Shown here piece after piece: positions 30,189-39,235 of a stretch of 63,972 bases of DNA. The translations under genes and the position numbers were made by a program. A model generated the notes under the pieces. It saw only the letters and a program-made list of their open reading frames with translations, had not been told where the DNA came from and did not search any database. The stretch's first letter is position 1. Each line of letters starts with the position of its first letter. The stretch spans positions 1 through 63,972 of the forward strand of contig JANLYQ010000094.1 of the NCBI GenBank assembly GCA_031365725.1, in the 5' to 3' direction. Origin of the DNA: JANLYQ01 sp031365725. Lineage in GTDB: Bacteria > Actinomycetota > Actinomycetes > JACCUZ01.

Positions 30189-32246
30189 GTGCCGCGCCAG
30201 CCCCGCAAGACCGCCGACAGGTCGACTGCCAAGGCAGCCGACATCCTGACGACCGCCGGCGGGGTGCGGTTGTCGGACACAGACCGATCGCTGAAGGCAG
30301 GCGACCGCGGACCGACACTTCTCGAGGACTTCCACTTCCGCGAGAAGATGACGCACTTCGATCACGAGCGCATCCCGGAGCGGGTGGTGCACGCTCGTGG
30401 TGCCGCGGCGCACGGCACGTTCACGTCCTACGGCACGGCGAGCGCGATCTGCCGGGCCGCTTTCTTGGCCGAGGGCTCGGTCACCCCGGTGTTCGTGCGC
30501 TTCTCGACCGTCGCCGGCTCGCGCGGGTCGGCCGACACCGCCCGCGACGTCCGCGGTTTCGCGACCAAGTTCTACACCGACGAAGGCACCTTCGACCTGG
30601 TCGGCAACAACATCCCGGTGTTCTTCATCCAGGACGGCATAAAGTTCCCGGACCTCATCCATGCCGCGAAGCCCCAGCCCGACCGTGAGATCCCGCAGGC
30701 GGCCACTGCGCACGACACGTTCTGGGACTTCGTGTCCCTGCACACGGAAGCCACCCACATGCTGATGTGGGTGATGTCGGATCGCGGGCTGCCGCGGTCT
30801 TATCGCACGATGGAGGGCTTCGGCGTCCACACCTTCCGGCTCGTCGCAGCCGATGGTGGCACCACGCTGGTGAAGTTCCACTGGAAGCCGGTCGCCGGCG
30901 TGCACTCCCTCGTGTGGGAGGAGGCCCAGATCGCTGCCGGCGCGGACCCCGACTTCCACCGCCGCGACCTCGCCGACGGCATCGACGCCGGGCTGTTTCC
31001 CGAGTGGGAGTTGGGCATCCAGACCTTCCCGGACACCGCGGAGCAGACGTTCGAGGGCATTGACCTGCTCGACCCGACGAAGATGGTGCCGGAGGAGCTC
31101 GCTCCGGTGCAGGCCATCGGCCGCATGCGGCTGGACCGCAACCCGACCAACTACTTCGCCGAGACCGAGCAGGTCGCCTTCCACACCGCGCACCTGGTGC
31201 CCGGCATCGAAGGATCGGATGACCCGCTGCTGCAGGCCCGCCACTTCTCCTACCTCGACACACAGCTCTCCCGCCTCGGCGGGCCCAACTTCACCCAGCT
31301 GCCCATCAACCGTGCGCACGCGCCGGTCAACGACAACCTGCGGGACGGGATGCACCAGACCGAGGTCCACCCCGGCGTCACGCCGTACAGCCCGAACTCC
31401 TTGGGCGGCGGGTGCCCGTTCACTGCCGATGCCGCACAAGGCGGCTACGTGCACGTGCCGCGTCCGGTGGAGGGCACCGTCGGTCGGGCGGCGCCCGCGG
31501 CGTTCGCCGACCACTTCAGCCAGGCGACGTTGTTCTGGAAGAGCATGAGCGACGTCGAGCGCATGCACATCGTCGAGGCGTTCACGTTCGAGCTCGGCAA
31601 GTGCTTCGAGGAGGAGATCAAGGAGCGCACCCTGACCAGCCTTGCTGCTGTCGATGAGTCGCTGTGCGCTCAGGTGGCGCAGGGGCTGGGACTTCCCGCA
31701 CCGAAGGCGCGCCCCGTCACCGCGCCCGCCGATCCGCTGTCCCTGGAGAGCTCTCCGTCGTTGAGCCAGATCGTCACGACACCAGGCCCGGTCGACGGCC
31801 GCGTCGTCGGCATCGTCGTCACCGACGGTTCGGACCTTGTCGGGGCGGGTCGCCTGCGCGACGAGCTAGTGGCAGCAGGAGTCGTCGTGCACCTGATCGG
31901 ACCGCACGGGGGCAAGGTGGTGTCCGGCCGCACGTCGGACACCGTGACCCGCACCTTGCTGACGACACGCTCCATCGAGTACGACGCCGTGCTGATTGCC
32001 GGCCGAACAGCCGACCTTGTCGACATCAGGCTGGACATCTTGCTGCAGGAGATGTTCCGGCACGCGAAGCCGGTCGGCGCCTGGGGCAACGGCAGCGACG
32101 TGCTGCGGCACGCCGGCATCGCTCTGGACGCGCCGGGTGTCCTCGTCGGCGACAAGGTGTCGGCCGCTCAGCGGAAGGCGTTGCTGCGCGCCCTCGGACT
32201 GCACCGGGTGTGGGAGCGGGTGCCGCTGATCACGAACGCCGGTTGA
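30189..32246 (+). CDS. katE: Large-subunit catalase (HPII type)
   Basis: Heme hydroperoxidase that disproportionates hydrogen peroxide. At 685 residues it is the large clade-2 type: a catalase core with the distal His at about residue 68 (ERVVHARGAAAHG), the NTP loop in IFVQDG-like FFIQDGIKFPDL, and the proximal heme-ligand Tyr at ~355 (HFSYLDTQLSRLGG). The last ~150 residues form a class I glutamine amidotransferase/DJ-1-like domain (RVVGIVVTDGSDL). The GTG at 30189 is preceded by GAAGGAG; a longer frame starting at 30129 lacks support. Confidence 0.93.
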   Translation: MPRQPRKTADRSTAKAADILTTAGGVRLSDTDRSLKAGDRGPTLLEDFHFREKMTHFDHERIPERVVHARGAAAHGTFTSYGTASAICRAAFLAEGSVTPVFVRFSTVAGSRGSADTARDVRGFATKFYTDEGTFDLVGNNIPVFFIQDGIKFPDLIHAAKPQPDREIPQAATAHDTFWDFVSLHTEATHMLMWVMSDRGLPRSYRTMEGFGVHTFRLVAADGGTTLVKFHWKPVAGVHSLVWEEAQIAAGADPDFHRRDLADGIDAGLFPEWELGIQTFPDTAEQTFEGIDLLDPTKMVPEELAPVQAIGRMRLDRNPTNYFAETEQVAFHTAHLVPGIEGSDDPLLQARHFSYLDTQLSRLGGPNFTQLPINRAHAPVNDNLRDGMHQTEVHPGVTPYSPNSLGGGCPFTADAAQGGYVHVPRPVEGTVGRAAPAAFADHFSQATLFWKSMSDVERMHIVEAFTFELGKCFEEEIKERTLTSLAAVDESLCAQVAQGLGLPAPKARPVTAPADPLSLESSPSLSQIVTTPGPVDGRVVGIVVTDGSDLVGAGRLRDELVAAGVVVHLIGPHGGKVVSGRTSDTVTRTLLTTRSIEYDAVLIAGRTADLVDIRLDILLQEMFRHAKPVGAWGNGSDVLRHAGIALDAPGVLVGDKVSAAQRKALLRALGLHRVWERVPLITNAG

Positions 32247-32267
32247 GCCCCCCCGATCGGAGCTGGG

Positions 32268-33176
32268 TCAGGGTCGACGGCTCGGAAGGCGGAACGTCGT
32301 CGTCATCGACGACGCGGTGACGGCGTAGGCCAGCCGGGGCAGCCCCAGCATGTCCTCCCACGTCGCGAGCAGGGAGTAGTGGTCGAGCACTCCTGTGGCA
32401 ATGGTTCCCGGCGCGACGCTGGGCGCCACGACGATCATGGGGACCTGGTTGCTCGCGGCGTGCCGGGGGCCGTCGTTCTCATCCCACACGATGAACAGCG
32501 CCAAGGTGCCCGCGCGGTACTCCGGGCTGGCGAGGACCTTGGGCACGAAGCCCGCCATCCAGTCGTCGCCCTGGCGCACCGTGCCGTCGTGCATGTCGTT
32601 GACGATGTTCGGCGACACGAGGGTGAATGCCGCGTCGAACGTCGGATACGGGCCCAGGGGAAGGTCGTTGGTCGTGCAGGTCGTCAGCGACGTGAAGTAG
32701 GCAGCAGGGTTGTGCTTCACGGCGTACAGCGATCCGGTCGGGGTGTACTTCAGGCAGGGTGTCGGCATCGACTCCTGGTAGGAGCGCCACCGGGTGGAGC
32801 CGACCTGACCGAAAATCGAGCTCCCCGTGAGCAGATGTGCCTTGGGCGCCTTGTCGTCGGTGATTCCGAACGTGTCACCGCCGGTCATCGCCAGGTAGTT
32901 GGGCAACGACGGGTGCCTGCTGCCGTGATAGTCGACGGCCTGTCCGCAGCCCGTAGACAGACCGTTGATGTACGGCGCGTCCGGCGAGCCGATCACCGAC
33001 GTCGTGTTCCTGTTCTCCATCACGATGACGACCACATGGGTCACCGGGACAGCGGCTGCTGCGGTGCAGGGCCCGGTCGTAGCCTGCGACGGCGGCGGCG
33101 ACGCGAGTGCCGCAGCGGCGAGGGCTGCCACGGCGAGACAGACCAGGGACATCCGGGGGCCGCGGAAGAAAGACAC
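32268..33176 (-). CDS. Secreted phosphoesterase (acid phosphatase/phospholipase C family)
   Basis: A 302-residue PF04185-type protein. A signal peptide is visible (VSFFRGPRMSLVCLAVAALA ...SQA). Family features are HVVVIVMENRNTTSVIGS, GSRHPSLPNYLAMTGGD (nucleophile region) and FIVWDENDG (metal-binding). It probably cleaves phosphate esters outside the cell. The GTG at 33176 begins the signal peptide; the longer frame to 33269 adds an unconserved leader. Confidence 0.82.
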   Translation of the reverse strand: MSFFRGPRMSLVCLAVAALAAAALASPPPSQATTGPCTAAAAVPVTHVVVIVMENRNTTSVIGSPDAPYINGLSTGCGQAVDYHGSRHPSLPNYLAMTGGDTFGITDDKAPKAHLLTGSSIFGQVGSTRWRSYQESMPTPCLKYTPTGSLYAVKHNPAAYFTSLTTCTTNDLPLGPYPTFDAAFTLVSPNIVNDMHDGTVRQGDDWMAGFVPKVLASPEYRAGTLALFIVWDENDGPRHAASNQVPMIVVAPSVAPGTIATGVLDHYSLLATWEDMLGLPRLAYAVTASSMTTTFRLPSRRP

Positions 33177-33322
33177 CCGGCCCACGATAGGTCGGCGTGT
33201 GCGGACCTCCGGTAAACGCTGCGCCAACTCTGGGTCACGAACCAGACGCAAACCCGCGCAGAGCCTCACGGTCCGGGCGGCGGCTCACGCAGTCCTGGCC
33301 GTTGTCGGCTTGTGTCAACGAG

Positions 33323-33940
33323 TCAGTCGGCATCCGTCGTCGGTCGGGCACCAAACGCGGCGTGCACGACGAGAGCAACGCCGAGCAGCACAGCCGCGGT
33401 CACGAACGAGACCCCGATGGTCGCCGGTTGCATCGGCCACGCCCAGACTGCGGCAGGTCCCCCTGCGGTCCGCGGTGCGGCGAGGTAGACGGTCGATGCG
33501 TAGCCCAATACCACCATCCAGGCAGCGCGCGCACCGACGACGGATGCGGCGATCGCACCGAGCGCGAGCAGGCCGACCACGCCGCGAGCCATGGTGGGTG
33601 CGCCGAAGAGTGCTGGCTGTCGGAGACCGGCGAGGGCCAGCATCGCCGCGCCGAGCGCTGCCGCGACAAGCAGATGAATCGCGCGGATCGTCCGCCACGG
33701 CGAGGGGGTCGAGCGGTCGAGCCACTCGTCGGCACTGCCGAGCTTGGCCGCCAGCACGCCCGCGACGGCGAGGGCTCCGAGGGCTGACACCGGGATCCGG
33801 GCCTGGTCAGCAGACAGGAACGGCCGCGACATCAGCCACGACCCGGCCCACCACGACAGCAGGGTGATAGCGCCGGTCGCTGCCACTGCTCCCGGCACCC
33901 GGCGGGACCGCAGGTGCAGCACCAACCATCGTCGGCTCAC
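33323..33940 (-). CDS. Membrane protein, last gene of the sigma/ABC operon
   Basis: A 205-residue protein with about six hydrophobic segments (VAATGAITLLSWWAGSW, LLVAAALGAAMLALAG, IGVSFVTAAVLLGVALVV). No family is recognised. Its GTG overlaps the stop of the preceding permease-like gene by 4 bases, so it is almost certainly translated with it and may be a second membrane subunit of the same transporter. Confidence 0.72.
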   Translation of the reverse strand: MSRRWLVLHLRSRRVPGAVAATGAITLLSWWAGSWLMSRPFLSADQARIPVSALGALAVAGVLAAKLGSADEWLDRSTPSPWRTIRAIHLLVAAALGAAMLALAGLRQPALFGAPTMARGVVGLLALGAIAASVVGARAAWMVVLGYASTVYLAAPRTAGGPAAVWAWPMQPATIGVSFVTAAVLLGVALVVHAAFGARPTTDAD

Positions 33941-35301
33941 GGAGTCAGGATCCCAACCTCAGCCAGCAGCGCCGTCTCGGTCGCCAGATCACAGCGGTCC
34001 CGGGTGGCGTAGACCCGAGCGATCCAGGCGCGCTGCGCTGCGGGAGTCATCTCGGCGAGAGCGCGCACACCCTGCGGTGCGAGGGGGGAGAAGGGATCGT
34101 GCGTACGCCGCAGCACCCACCCAGTCGCCACGCTCTCGACATCCCATCGCGTCGCCCAACCCGGCGGCTGGGTTTCTCGCCCGAAGCACGCAGGAGCAGA
34201 CAGGCTCTGACGCACTGCGTCGGCCACGGGGTCACCCCACTGCTGTGTGCCGTGCAACAACCCACCCGACAAGTTGGGCCGCAGATTGTTGAGCAGCAAA
34301 GCGCGTGATGGCTTCCGCGTCGTCCAGTCATCGCCGACTGCACGAACCGGCGCCCCTGATATCCCCAACAGCCGCCGCAGCACTCGACGGGCCGGCGGAG
34401 TCAGATCGTCAAGGAGGTAGGCGTCGACCGCGGCCACACACACCCGTGGCGCACCGGCTGCGCACACCGGGCGGCGGGCCACCGCGTCGGGCACGTGCCG
34501 CTCGTATCCGCCGGCCAGCAGTGGGGCGGCTCCGGCCACAGCCATGACAACACCGAGAACGAGCGCCGCAGTGGGAGCCCGCACAGCGACCGGGACACTC
34601 GCAAGCGCTCCCAAACCAAGCAGCACGACCGTTAGTCCGCCGAACCACAGGGACTGCAGCCCGTAGGTGCTGGCCGGGAGCCGATAGCCGGATGACCCGA
34701 AGTCGGCAACCGGATCGAGCCAGAGTGCTGGGCCATTGTTGTACAGCGGCAAAGCCTGTCCGACGTACAGCACGACAGCGACCACCAGTCCCACCGCACG
34801 GAACGGCACCCAACGGCCGACGGCCAACCCGAGCGCCACGACGGAACCCAGAGCCGGCAGTTCGCCGACGACGAGCCACCACCACCCGCCACCGGCGTAC
34901 GTCGCGTAGGGCAGCACGAACACGGATCCCACTGCGAACGTCACGAAAAGGCCGACGGACGCGGCCACGGTGAGCGCCGCCCAGGTGGCCAGCAACGGGT
35001 GCCAGCCCGGTCGCGACGTCGAGTGGAGCACGTCGTCCAGCGCTCGTCGTCGCTCGCGGCCGCCTTGCCAGGTGGCCACGGCAGCGCACAGCGGCACCAG
35101 CAGTATGAGCTCGGTGCGCAGGAAGGCAGCAAGCGCAGCCCATCGGCTGGCCCACTGGTCCGGATGGACGAACAGCAGGATGACGCCGGTCACGGCCACG
35201 GCGAGGAAGAGCACCGGCGCAGCGCTGCGCCGCCCCTCGGTGGCCACGGCGCGCATCTGTCCGGGGATACGCGTCACCGGCCGGTCGAGGACGGCCGTCA
35301 C
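33937..35301 (-). CDS. ABC-transporter-associated membrane protein
   Basis: A 454-residue protein with about seven hydrophobic segments in the first 270 residues, followed by a ~185-residue hydrophilic C-terminal domain (DAVARRPVCAAGAPRVCVAA with two Cys, then AYLLDDLTPPARRVLRRLLG). The membrane part resembles ABC-2-type permeases only loosely. The GTG overlaps the ATPase stop by 4 bases. The large soluble domain with a CxxxxPxVC pair is unusual for a plain permease; a sensing role is inference. Confidence 0.75.
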   Translation of the reverse strand: MTAVLDRPVTRIPGQMRAVATEGRRSAAPVLFLAVAVTGVILLFVHPDQWASRWAALAAFLRTELILLVPLCAAVATWQGGRERRRALDDVLHSTSRPGWHPLLATWAALTVAASVGLFVTFAVGSVFVLPYATYAGGGWWWLVVGELPALGSVVALGLAVGRWVPFRAVGLVVAVVLYVGQALPLYNNGPALWLDPVADFGSSGYRLPASTYGLQSLWFGGLTVVLLGLGALASVPVAVRAPTAALVLGVVMAVAGAAPLLAGGYERHVPDAVARRPVCAAGAPRVCVAAVDAYLLDDLTPPARRVLRRLLGISGAPVRAVGDDWTTRKPSRALLLNNLRPNLSGGLLHGTQQWGDPVADAVRQSLSAPACFGRETQPPGWATRWDVESVATGWVLRRTHDPFSPLAPQGVRALAEMTPAAQRAWIARVYATRDRCDLATETALLAEVGILTP

Positions 35302-36071
35302 CGCGGCGACCGACGAGCAGCGCGCAGCACCGAGGTGTAGCCACGTTCCACATCGGTGTCACCGGGCGCATCCGTGTCGGCGCGTGCGACTAGCTCGTCG
35401 GGAGTGCCGGTGAACACCAGGCGGCCGTCCTGCAGCAGCACCACGTCGTGGCAGGCAACGGCAACGTCTTCGACCAGGTGCGTGCTCACCAGCACGCACG
35501 CGTCGACTCCCAGCTCACGCACCAGCGCGCGGAAGTCGAGGCGCTGCTCGGGATCGAGCCCCGCGGTCGGCTCGTCGAGCAGCAGCACGTCCGGGTCGTT
35601 GACGATCGCCTGGGCGATGCCCACGCGCCGGACCATGCCGCCGGAGAGCCGGCGCAGCTGCTCATCGGCCCGCGCTCCCAGGTCGACCCGGTCGATGGCG
35701 CGCTGCACCGCCAGCGGGATCTGGGGGCCGGGCACCTCCTTGAGCCAGGCGAAGTACTCGACGAACTCGCGCACCGTGAAGCGCGGATAGAACCCGAAAG
35801 CCTGCGGCAGGTAGCCAAGACGGCGGCGGGCGTCGCGCGCCCGCCCGGGCGAGGCCGGGTTGACGCCAGCGACCTGCACCGAGCCCTCGGTCGGAGACGT
35901 CACCGTGGCCAGCACCCGCATCAGGGTGGACTTGCCGGCACCGTTGGGGCCGAGCAGCCCGTGCACACCGGGGCCGAGGTCGAGGTCGATCCCGGCAAGA
36001 GCGGTGCGCTTGCGATAGCGCACCACGAGCCGGTCGGCGCCGACGGCGGCGTGGGTGTCGATGAGGGTCAC
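35298..36071 (-). CDS. ABC transporter ATP-binding protein
   Basis: A 257-residue ATPase of the drug/antibiotic (CcmA/BcrA-like) type. Walker A is GLLGPNGAGKSTLMRV, signature LRRLSGGMVRRVGIAQAI, Walker B VLLLDEPTAGLDPEQR and the H-loop VLVSTHLVEDV. The GTG at 36071 overlaps the stop of the anti-sigma gene by 4 bases. It forms one transport unit with the two downstream membrane proteins. Confidence 0.93.
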   Translation of the reverse strand: MTLIDTHAAVGADRLVVRYRKRTALAGIDLDLGPGVHGLLGPNGAGKSTLMRVLATVTSPTEGSVQVAGVNPASPGRARDARRRLGYLPQAFGFYPRFTVREFVEYFAWLKEVPGPQIPLAVQRAIDRVDLGARADEQLRRLSGGMVRRVGIAQAIVNDPDVLLLDEPTAGLDPEQRLDFRALVRELGVDACVLVSTHLVEDVAVACHDVVLLQDGRLVFTGTPDELVARADTDAPGDTDVERGYTSVLRAARRSPR

Positions 36072-37024
36072 GCGAGGCCTCCGTGGTGTGGGGGTGAGTG
36101 CAGCGCATCGAGCCGGTCCCGACGCAGCACCAGGACGAGCCCAGCGCCACCAGCGAGCAGAGCCCAGAACGCAGGCGGTACGTCGGTGAGCAGGAGCGGC
36201 GCGGCCTCGGTGCCCAGGGGTGCGACGACGCCGAGGACCCAAAGGCTGGCGACACCGGCAGTCGCCATCGCCGTGCCGACCCGGGAGCCGAGCGCAAGCA
36301 CCACTAGCGTCAGACCGAGCGCCGGCAACAGCCACCGCGTGGGGTGCGGCGTGCTCGACCCGATCTGACGGTTCGCCGCGACGACCAGCTCGAGCACGAG
36401 TGCTGCGGGCACCGTGGTCAGCAGGACACCGGCGGTGCGCCACAGGACGAGGCGCAGGCCGGCGACCGGGGTGGCGGCGGTCATCTCGTGCGCGGGATCG
36501 AGCCCGGGGCCATAGGCAAGCGCCACACCGAGCACGGGCAGGATCGGCGCCACGGCGGCGACCCAGCTGCCACCGCCGGCGAACCACGCGGCCGCCCCAC
36601 TGGCCGCGGTCGGCGGGGCGCCGCCGAGCAGCCGGCTGCCCGCAAGCAGGTCGAGAATCGTCGCGCCGGCGAGCAGCGCGACAAGCACCACCGCCCAGGT
36701 AAGACCGACCTGACGAAGACCGAGCAGCGCACGCCACCGACGGGTCACACTCGCTGGGCGCAACGGCACCTGCTCGGGCAGGTCGACCAAGCGCAGGTGC
36801 ACGTCGTCGACGAGCTCGCGGACGGACCTGGGTCCGGAGTTGCCAGCGATATCGGCGACGGCTGACGCAAGGTGACGCGCGACGTCCTGCCGACAGATCG
36901 CGCACTCGCTCAGGTGCGCCTCGACCGACCACGCCTGCTCGTCTGCGCAGGTGCCGGTGATCCAGGCTCTGCGCAGCTGCGGAGAAACATGCCACCCGTC
37001 GTCGGGTGTCAAGGCGTGGGTCAT
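36068..37024 (-). CDS. Zinc-finger (zf-HC2) membrane anti-sigma factor
   Basis: A 318-residue protein. Residues ~25-50 hold the HxxxCxxC zinc anti-sigma motif (HLSECAICRQDVARHL). The rest carries about six hydrophobic segments (WAVVLVALLAGATILDLLAG, LLPALGLTLVVLALGSRVG, FWALLAGGAGLVLVL). Typical anti-sigmas have one helix, so this is a polytopic version that may itself be a permease-like subunit. The ATG at 37024 overlaps the sigma factor stop by 4 bases (ATGA). Confidence 0.85.
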   Translation of the reverse strand: MTHALTPDDGWHVSPQLRRAWITGTCADEQAWSVEAHLSECAICRQDVARHLASAVADIAGNSGPRSVRELVDDVHLRLVDLPEQVPLRPASVTRRWRALLGLRQVGLTWAVVLVALLAGATILDLLAGSRLLGGAPPTAASGAAAWFAGGGSWVAAVAPILPVLGVALAYGPGLDPAHEMTAATPVAGLRLVLWRTAGVLLTTVPAALVLELVVAANRQIGSSTPHPTRWLLPALGLTLVVLALGSRVGTAMATAGVASLWVLGVVAPLGTEAAPLLLTDVPPAFWALLAGGAGLVLVLRRDRLDALHSPPHHGGLA

Positions 37025-37671
37025 GCCAGCTGCTCCCTCAGGATGCGGCGGGCGCGCATGGCCCGCGTCTTGATCGTGCCTTCGGGTACTCCGAGGAGGA
37101 CCGAGGTCTCCCGGGTGCTCAACCCGTCCAGGACAGTGGCTTGCAGCACGGCCCGCAGCTCTGGCGAAAGCTGGGCGAGCGCAGCGGCGAGGCGGTCGTC
37201 GTACTCGTTGACCAGGGCCCTCTCCTCGGCGCTCGCGACGGTTCCGACGTCGGGTTGGACGTCGCCGGTCACCCGGGGACGGACCGCGCGGCGTCGGTGC
37301 GCGTCGACGAGGCGGCTCGACGCGACGGTCCAGATCCAGCCGGCAGCCGAACCACGCCCGCTGAAGCCAGCCGACATCCGCCATACGGACAGGAAGGTCT
37401 CCTGCAGCAGGTCGGCCGCGAGCTCGTCGTCCCGGCAGCGACGCCGCAGGCGCACCGCCAGCCATGGCGCGTTGCGCTGGTAGAGCACCTCGAAGGCTGC
37501 CCGATCGCCGCTGCCGACGCGGCGCAGCAGCGACTCGTCGTCGTCGCCGCCCAACGATGCCTCCACATCAGGGCAGACGCACCCGCCGCCCGTCTGGTTC
37601 TCGACTGCAACGTACGGCGAGGAGTTCCACCCTCCCAGCTCGCTACCTCGCTGACGGACTCTGTCGGCCAT
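37021..37671 (-). CDS. ECF-type RNA polymerase sigma factor
   Basis: A 216-residue group-4 sigma factor. Region 2 is DRAAFEVLYQRN ... AADLLQETFLSVWRM, and region 4 is LAQLSPELRAVLQATVLDGL followed by PEGTIKTRAMRARRIL. It should be held by the anti-sigma factor encoded directly downstream and control its own operon. The first ~30 residues are unusual (GGGCVCPDVEAS) and may not be translated; an in-frame GTG within them is a possible start. ATG at 37671 has AAGG ~11 bases upstream. Confidence 0.9.
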   Translation of the reverse strand: MADRVRQRGSELGGWNSSPYVAVENQTGGGCVCPDVEASLGGDDDESLLRRVGSGDRAAFEVLYQRNAPWLAVRLRRRCRDDELAADLLQETFLSVWRMSAGFSGRGSAAGWIWTVASSRLVDAHRRRAVRPRVTGDVQPDVGTVASAEERALVNEYDDRLAAALAQLSPELRAVLQATVLDGLSTRETSVLLGVPEGTIKTRAMRARRILREQLA

Positions 37672-37715
37672 GTCGCTGCTGTACCTTGCGGGTATACCCC
37701 CCGGCGAGGGGTTGA

Positions 37716-37940
37716 GTGCGGCGCCCGTCACTCAGCCGCCGGAGCGACAGCCGCGGAACGGTCCTGACGGTTCGGGTCGTGGACAGCCGCCAGCAGTTGT
37801 TCACCCTGGCTGCCGAGAGGGAGCCGGGGTTTGACCCGCGGATGTTCGCCCTGGACGCGCCGGCGTGGCAGTCCTTGCGGGTCCGGGCAGAAGCATGGCG
37901 AGTCCAACTGCTCAGCGAGGCGCCGCCAGCGGTGCGATAG
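37716..37940 (+). CDS. Small hypothetical protein (weak support)
   Basis: A possible 74-residue protein divergent from the sigma factor gene. Support is a purine-rich GAGGGG before the GTG and about 84% G/C at third codon positions; the segment QQLFTLAAEREPGFDPRMF reads like ordinary protein. No family or membrane segment is recognised. It fills the ~300-base interval between the sigma gene and tRNA-Ala, but could equally be chance in such GC-rich DNA. Confidence 0.3.
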   Translation: MRRPSLSRRSDSRGTVLTVRVVDSRQQLFTLAAEREPGFDPRMFALDAPAWQSLRVRAEAWRVQLLSEAPPAVR

Positions 37941-37975
37941 GCCACCCAAGATCGAACGTGTCTTGTCGGCGTATG

Positions 37976-38051
37976 TGGTGGAGCTGAGGGGACTCGAACC
38001 CCTGACCCCCTCGTTGCGAACGAGGTGCGCTACCAGCTGCGCTACAGCCCC
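37976..38051 (-). tRNA. tRNA-Ala (CGC anticodon)
   Basis: A 76-nt cloverleaf on the minus strand including encoded CCA: acceptor GGGGCTG/CAGCTCC, D arm GCGC...GCGC, anticodon stem CCTCG/CGAGG with loop TTCGCAA (anticodon CGC), and T arm AGGGG-TTCGAGT-CCCCT. Confidence 0.96.
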
Positions 38052-38092
38052 CTGGTGGAGAGCAGCGAGGCTACCAAACGCTGAGCGGTGGC

Positions 38093-39121
38093 TCAGTCGT
38101 TGACGGCCCGGCGGACCAGGATCGCGTCGAGCTGGTCGTCGGCGACTTCGGCATCGTCGACAAGTGCGGCCATCGCATCGACCGACCGGGCCGGCGCGCC
38201 CTCAACCGTGTCCTGCTGATCGAACGGCTGCTGCCCACTCCCCAGCGCCTCGCTCCACACCCCGGGCCGGGTGAGGTCGATCGGGCCGGTGCGGCGGGGC
38301 GCCATCGGCTTGCTGACGTACGTCGGCAGCGGCACGGGGACCGGGCTCCAGCCGGCCGCGGCTGCGGCCTCGCGAGCCGACTCCGCTTCGCGCTCGAGCC
38401 GCTCGGCCTCCTCGGCCGCCTGCCACCGAGCGTCCTCGGCGGCGCGCTCCTCGGCCAGCTCGCGGCGTACCGACATCAAGCGGTCCAGCGCGTCGAAGCG
38501 GGTGAGTCGCGACCGCACGCTGCGCCGGACCGCGGCCCGGGTGCGGTCGACCTCGCGACCGGTGCGCACCTGCACCCGCAGGTGCACGAGATCGCCGACG
38601 GTGACCAGCAGCAGCAAGGTCGGCACCCACCACGGGATGGGGGTGAGCGGGGTGAGCAGCCCGATGAGGACGGTTCCGAGCAGCAGGCCGGCCAGCACCC
38701 GGCGGCGGCGCATGGCCGCTGCGCTGACCCGCCGGGCGGCCGCTGAGGCGGGGCGGCGTGGCGACTGAGCAGTGGCTGCGACGGCGGGAGCGGCGCCCCG
38801 GCCCGGCGGCCAGCTGCGGGTGGTCGCGGCAGTGGCCGGGGCCGAGGTCGACGTCGTGATCGGGGTCGTCAGCCGGGCCCGGACCTCGCCGCGCGGCGGA
38901 CGCGCGGCCACCGTCGTGCGCGGTGCCGCCGGTCGGCGCGGCATGACGACGTACGAACGGTCCGGGCTGGGGCCCTTGCGGGACAGGACCCGCATCGCGT
39001 GATCGAACTTCGCCACCGAGCGGGAGGCGGAGAGCTCCTCGTGCCGCTTGAGCCAGCGCGGGATGAAGTAGAGCGCCCACATCCCGATCAGGATCGCGTA
39101 GATGATGCCGCTGCTGCCCAC
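38093..39121 (-). CDS. sepX: Divisome protein SepX/GlpR
   Basis: A 342-residue actinobacterial division protein. The N terminus SSGIIYAILIGMWALYFIPR followed by WLKRHEELSASRSVAKFDHAM is the family hallmark: one membrane helix then a conserved cytoplasmic segment. Two further hydrophobic stretches (RVLAGLLLGTVLIGLL, WWVPTLLLLVTVGDLV) occur near the middle, then a charged coiled coil rich in Arg/Glu/Ala. SepX stabilises FtsZ in Streptomyces; GlpR of corynebacteria is the membrane receptor for the MoeA-like Glp. Here it lies four genes downstream of moeA/glp. Confidence 0.85.
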   Translation of the reverse strand: MGSSGIIYAILIGMWALYFIPRWLKRHEELSASRSVAKFDHAMRVLSRKGPSPDRSYVVMPRRPAAPRTTVAARPPRGEVRARLTTPITTSTSAPATAATTRSWPPGRGAAPAVAATAQSPRRPASAAARRVSAAAMRRRRVLAGLLLGTVLIGLLTPLTPIPWWVPTLLLLVTVGDLVHLRVQVRTGREVDRTRAAVRRSVRSRLTRFDALDRLMSVRRELAEERAAEDARWQAAEEAERLEREAESAREAAAAAGWSPVPVPLPTYVSKPMAPRRTGPIDLTRPGVWSEALGSGQQPFDQQDTVEGAPARSVDAMAALVDDAEVADDQLDAILVRRAVND

Positions 39122-39235
39122 CCGCTGAACGTTAGAGCCGCCGCTGCCCCGAAGACCGAACCCGCGTCGGTGTGTCGCAAGAACAGTCCTGGGACTGATG
39201 TGACTCGTGGGGCAACACCCAGCAGCAACGCACGC

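Noticed and set aside
29217..31568. 783-residue minus-strand frame opposite the CDF and catalase genes
   Set aside because: Antisense of two clear enzymes; low-complexity His/Gln/Arg composition.
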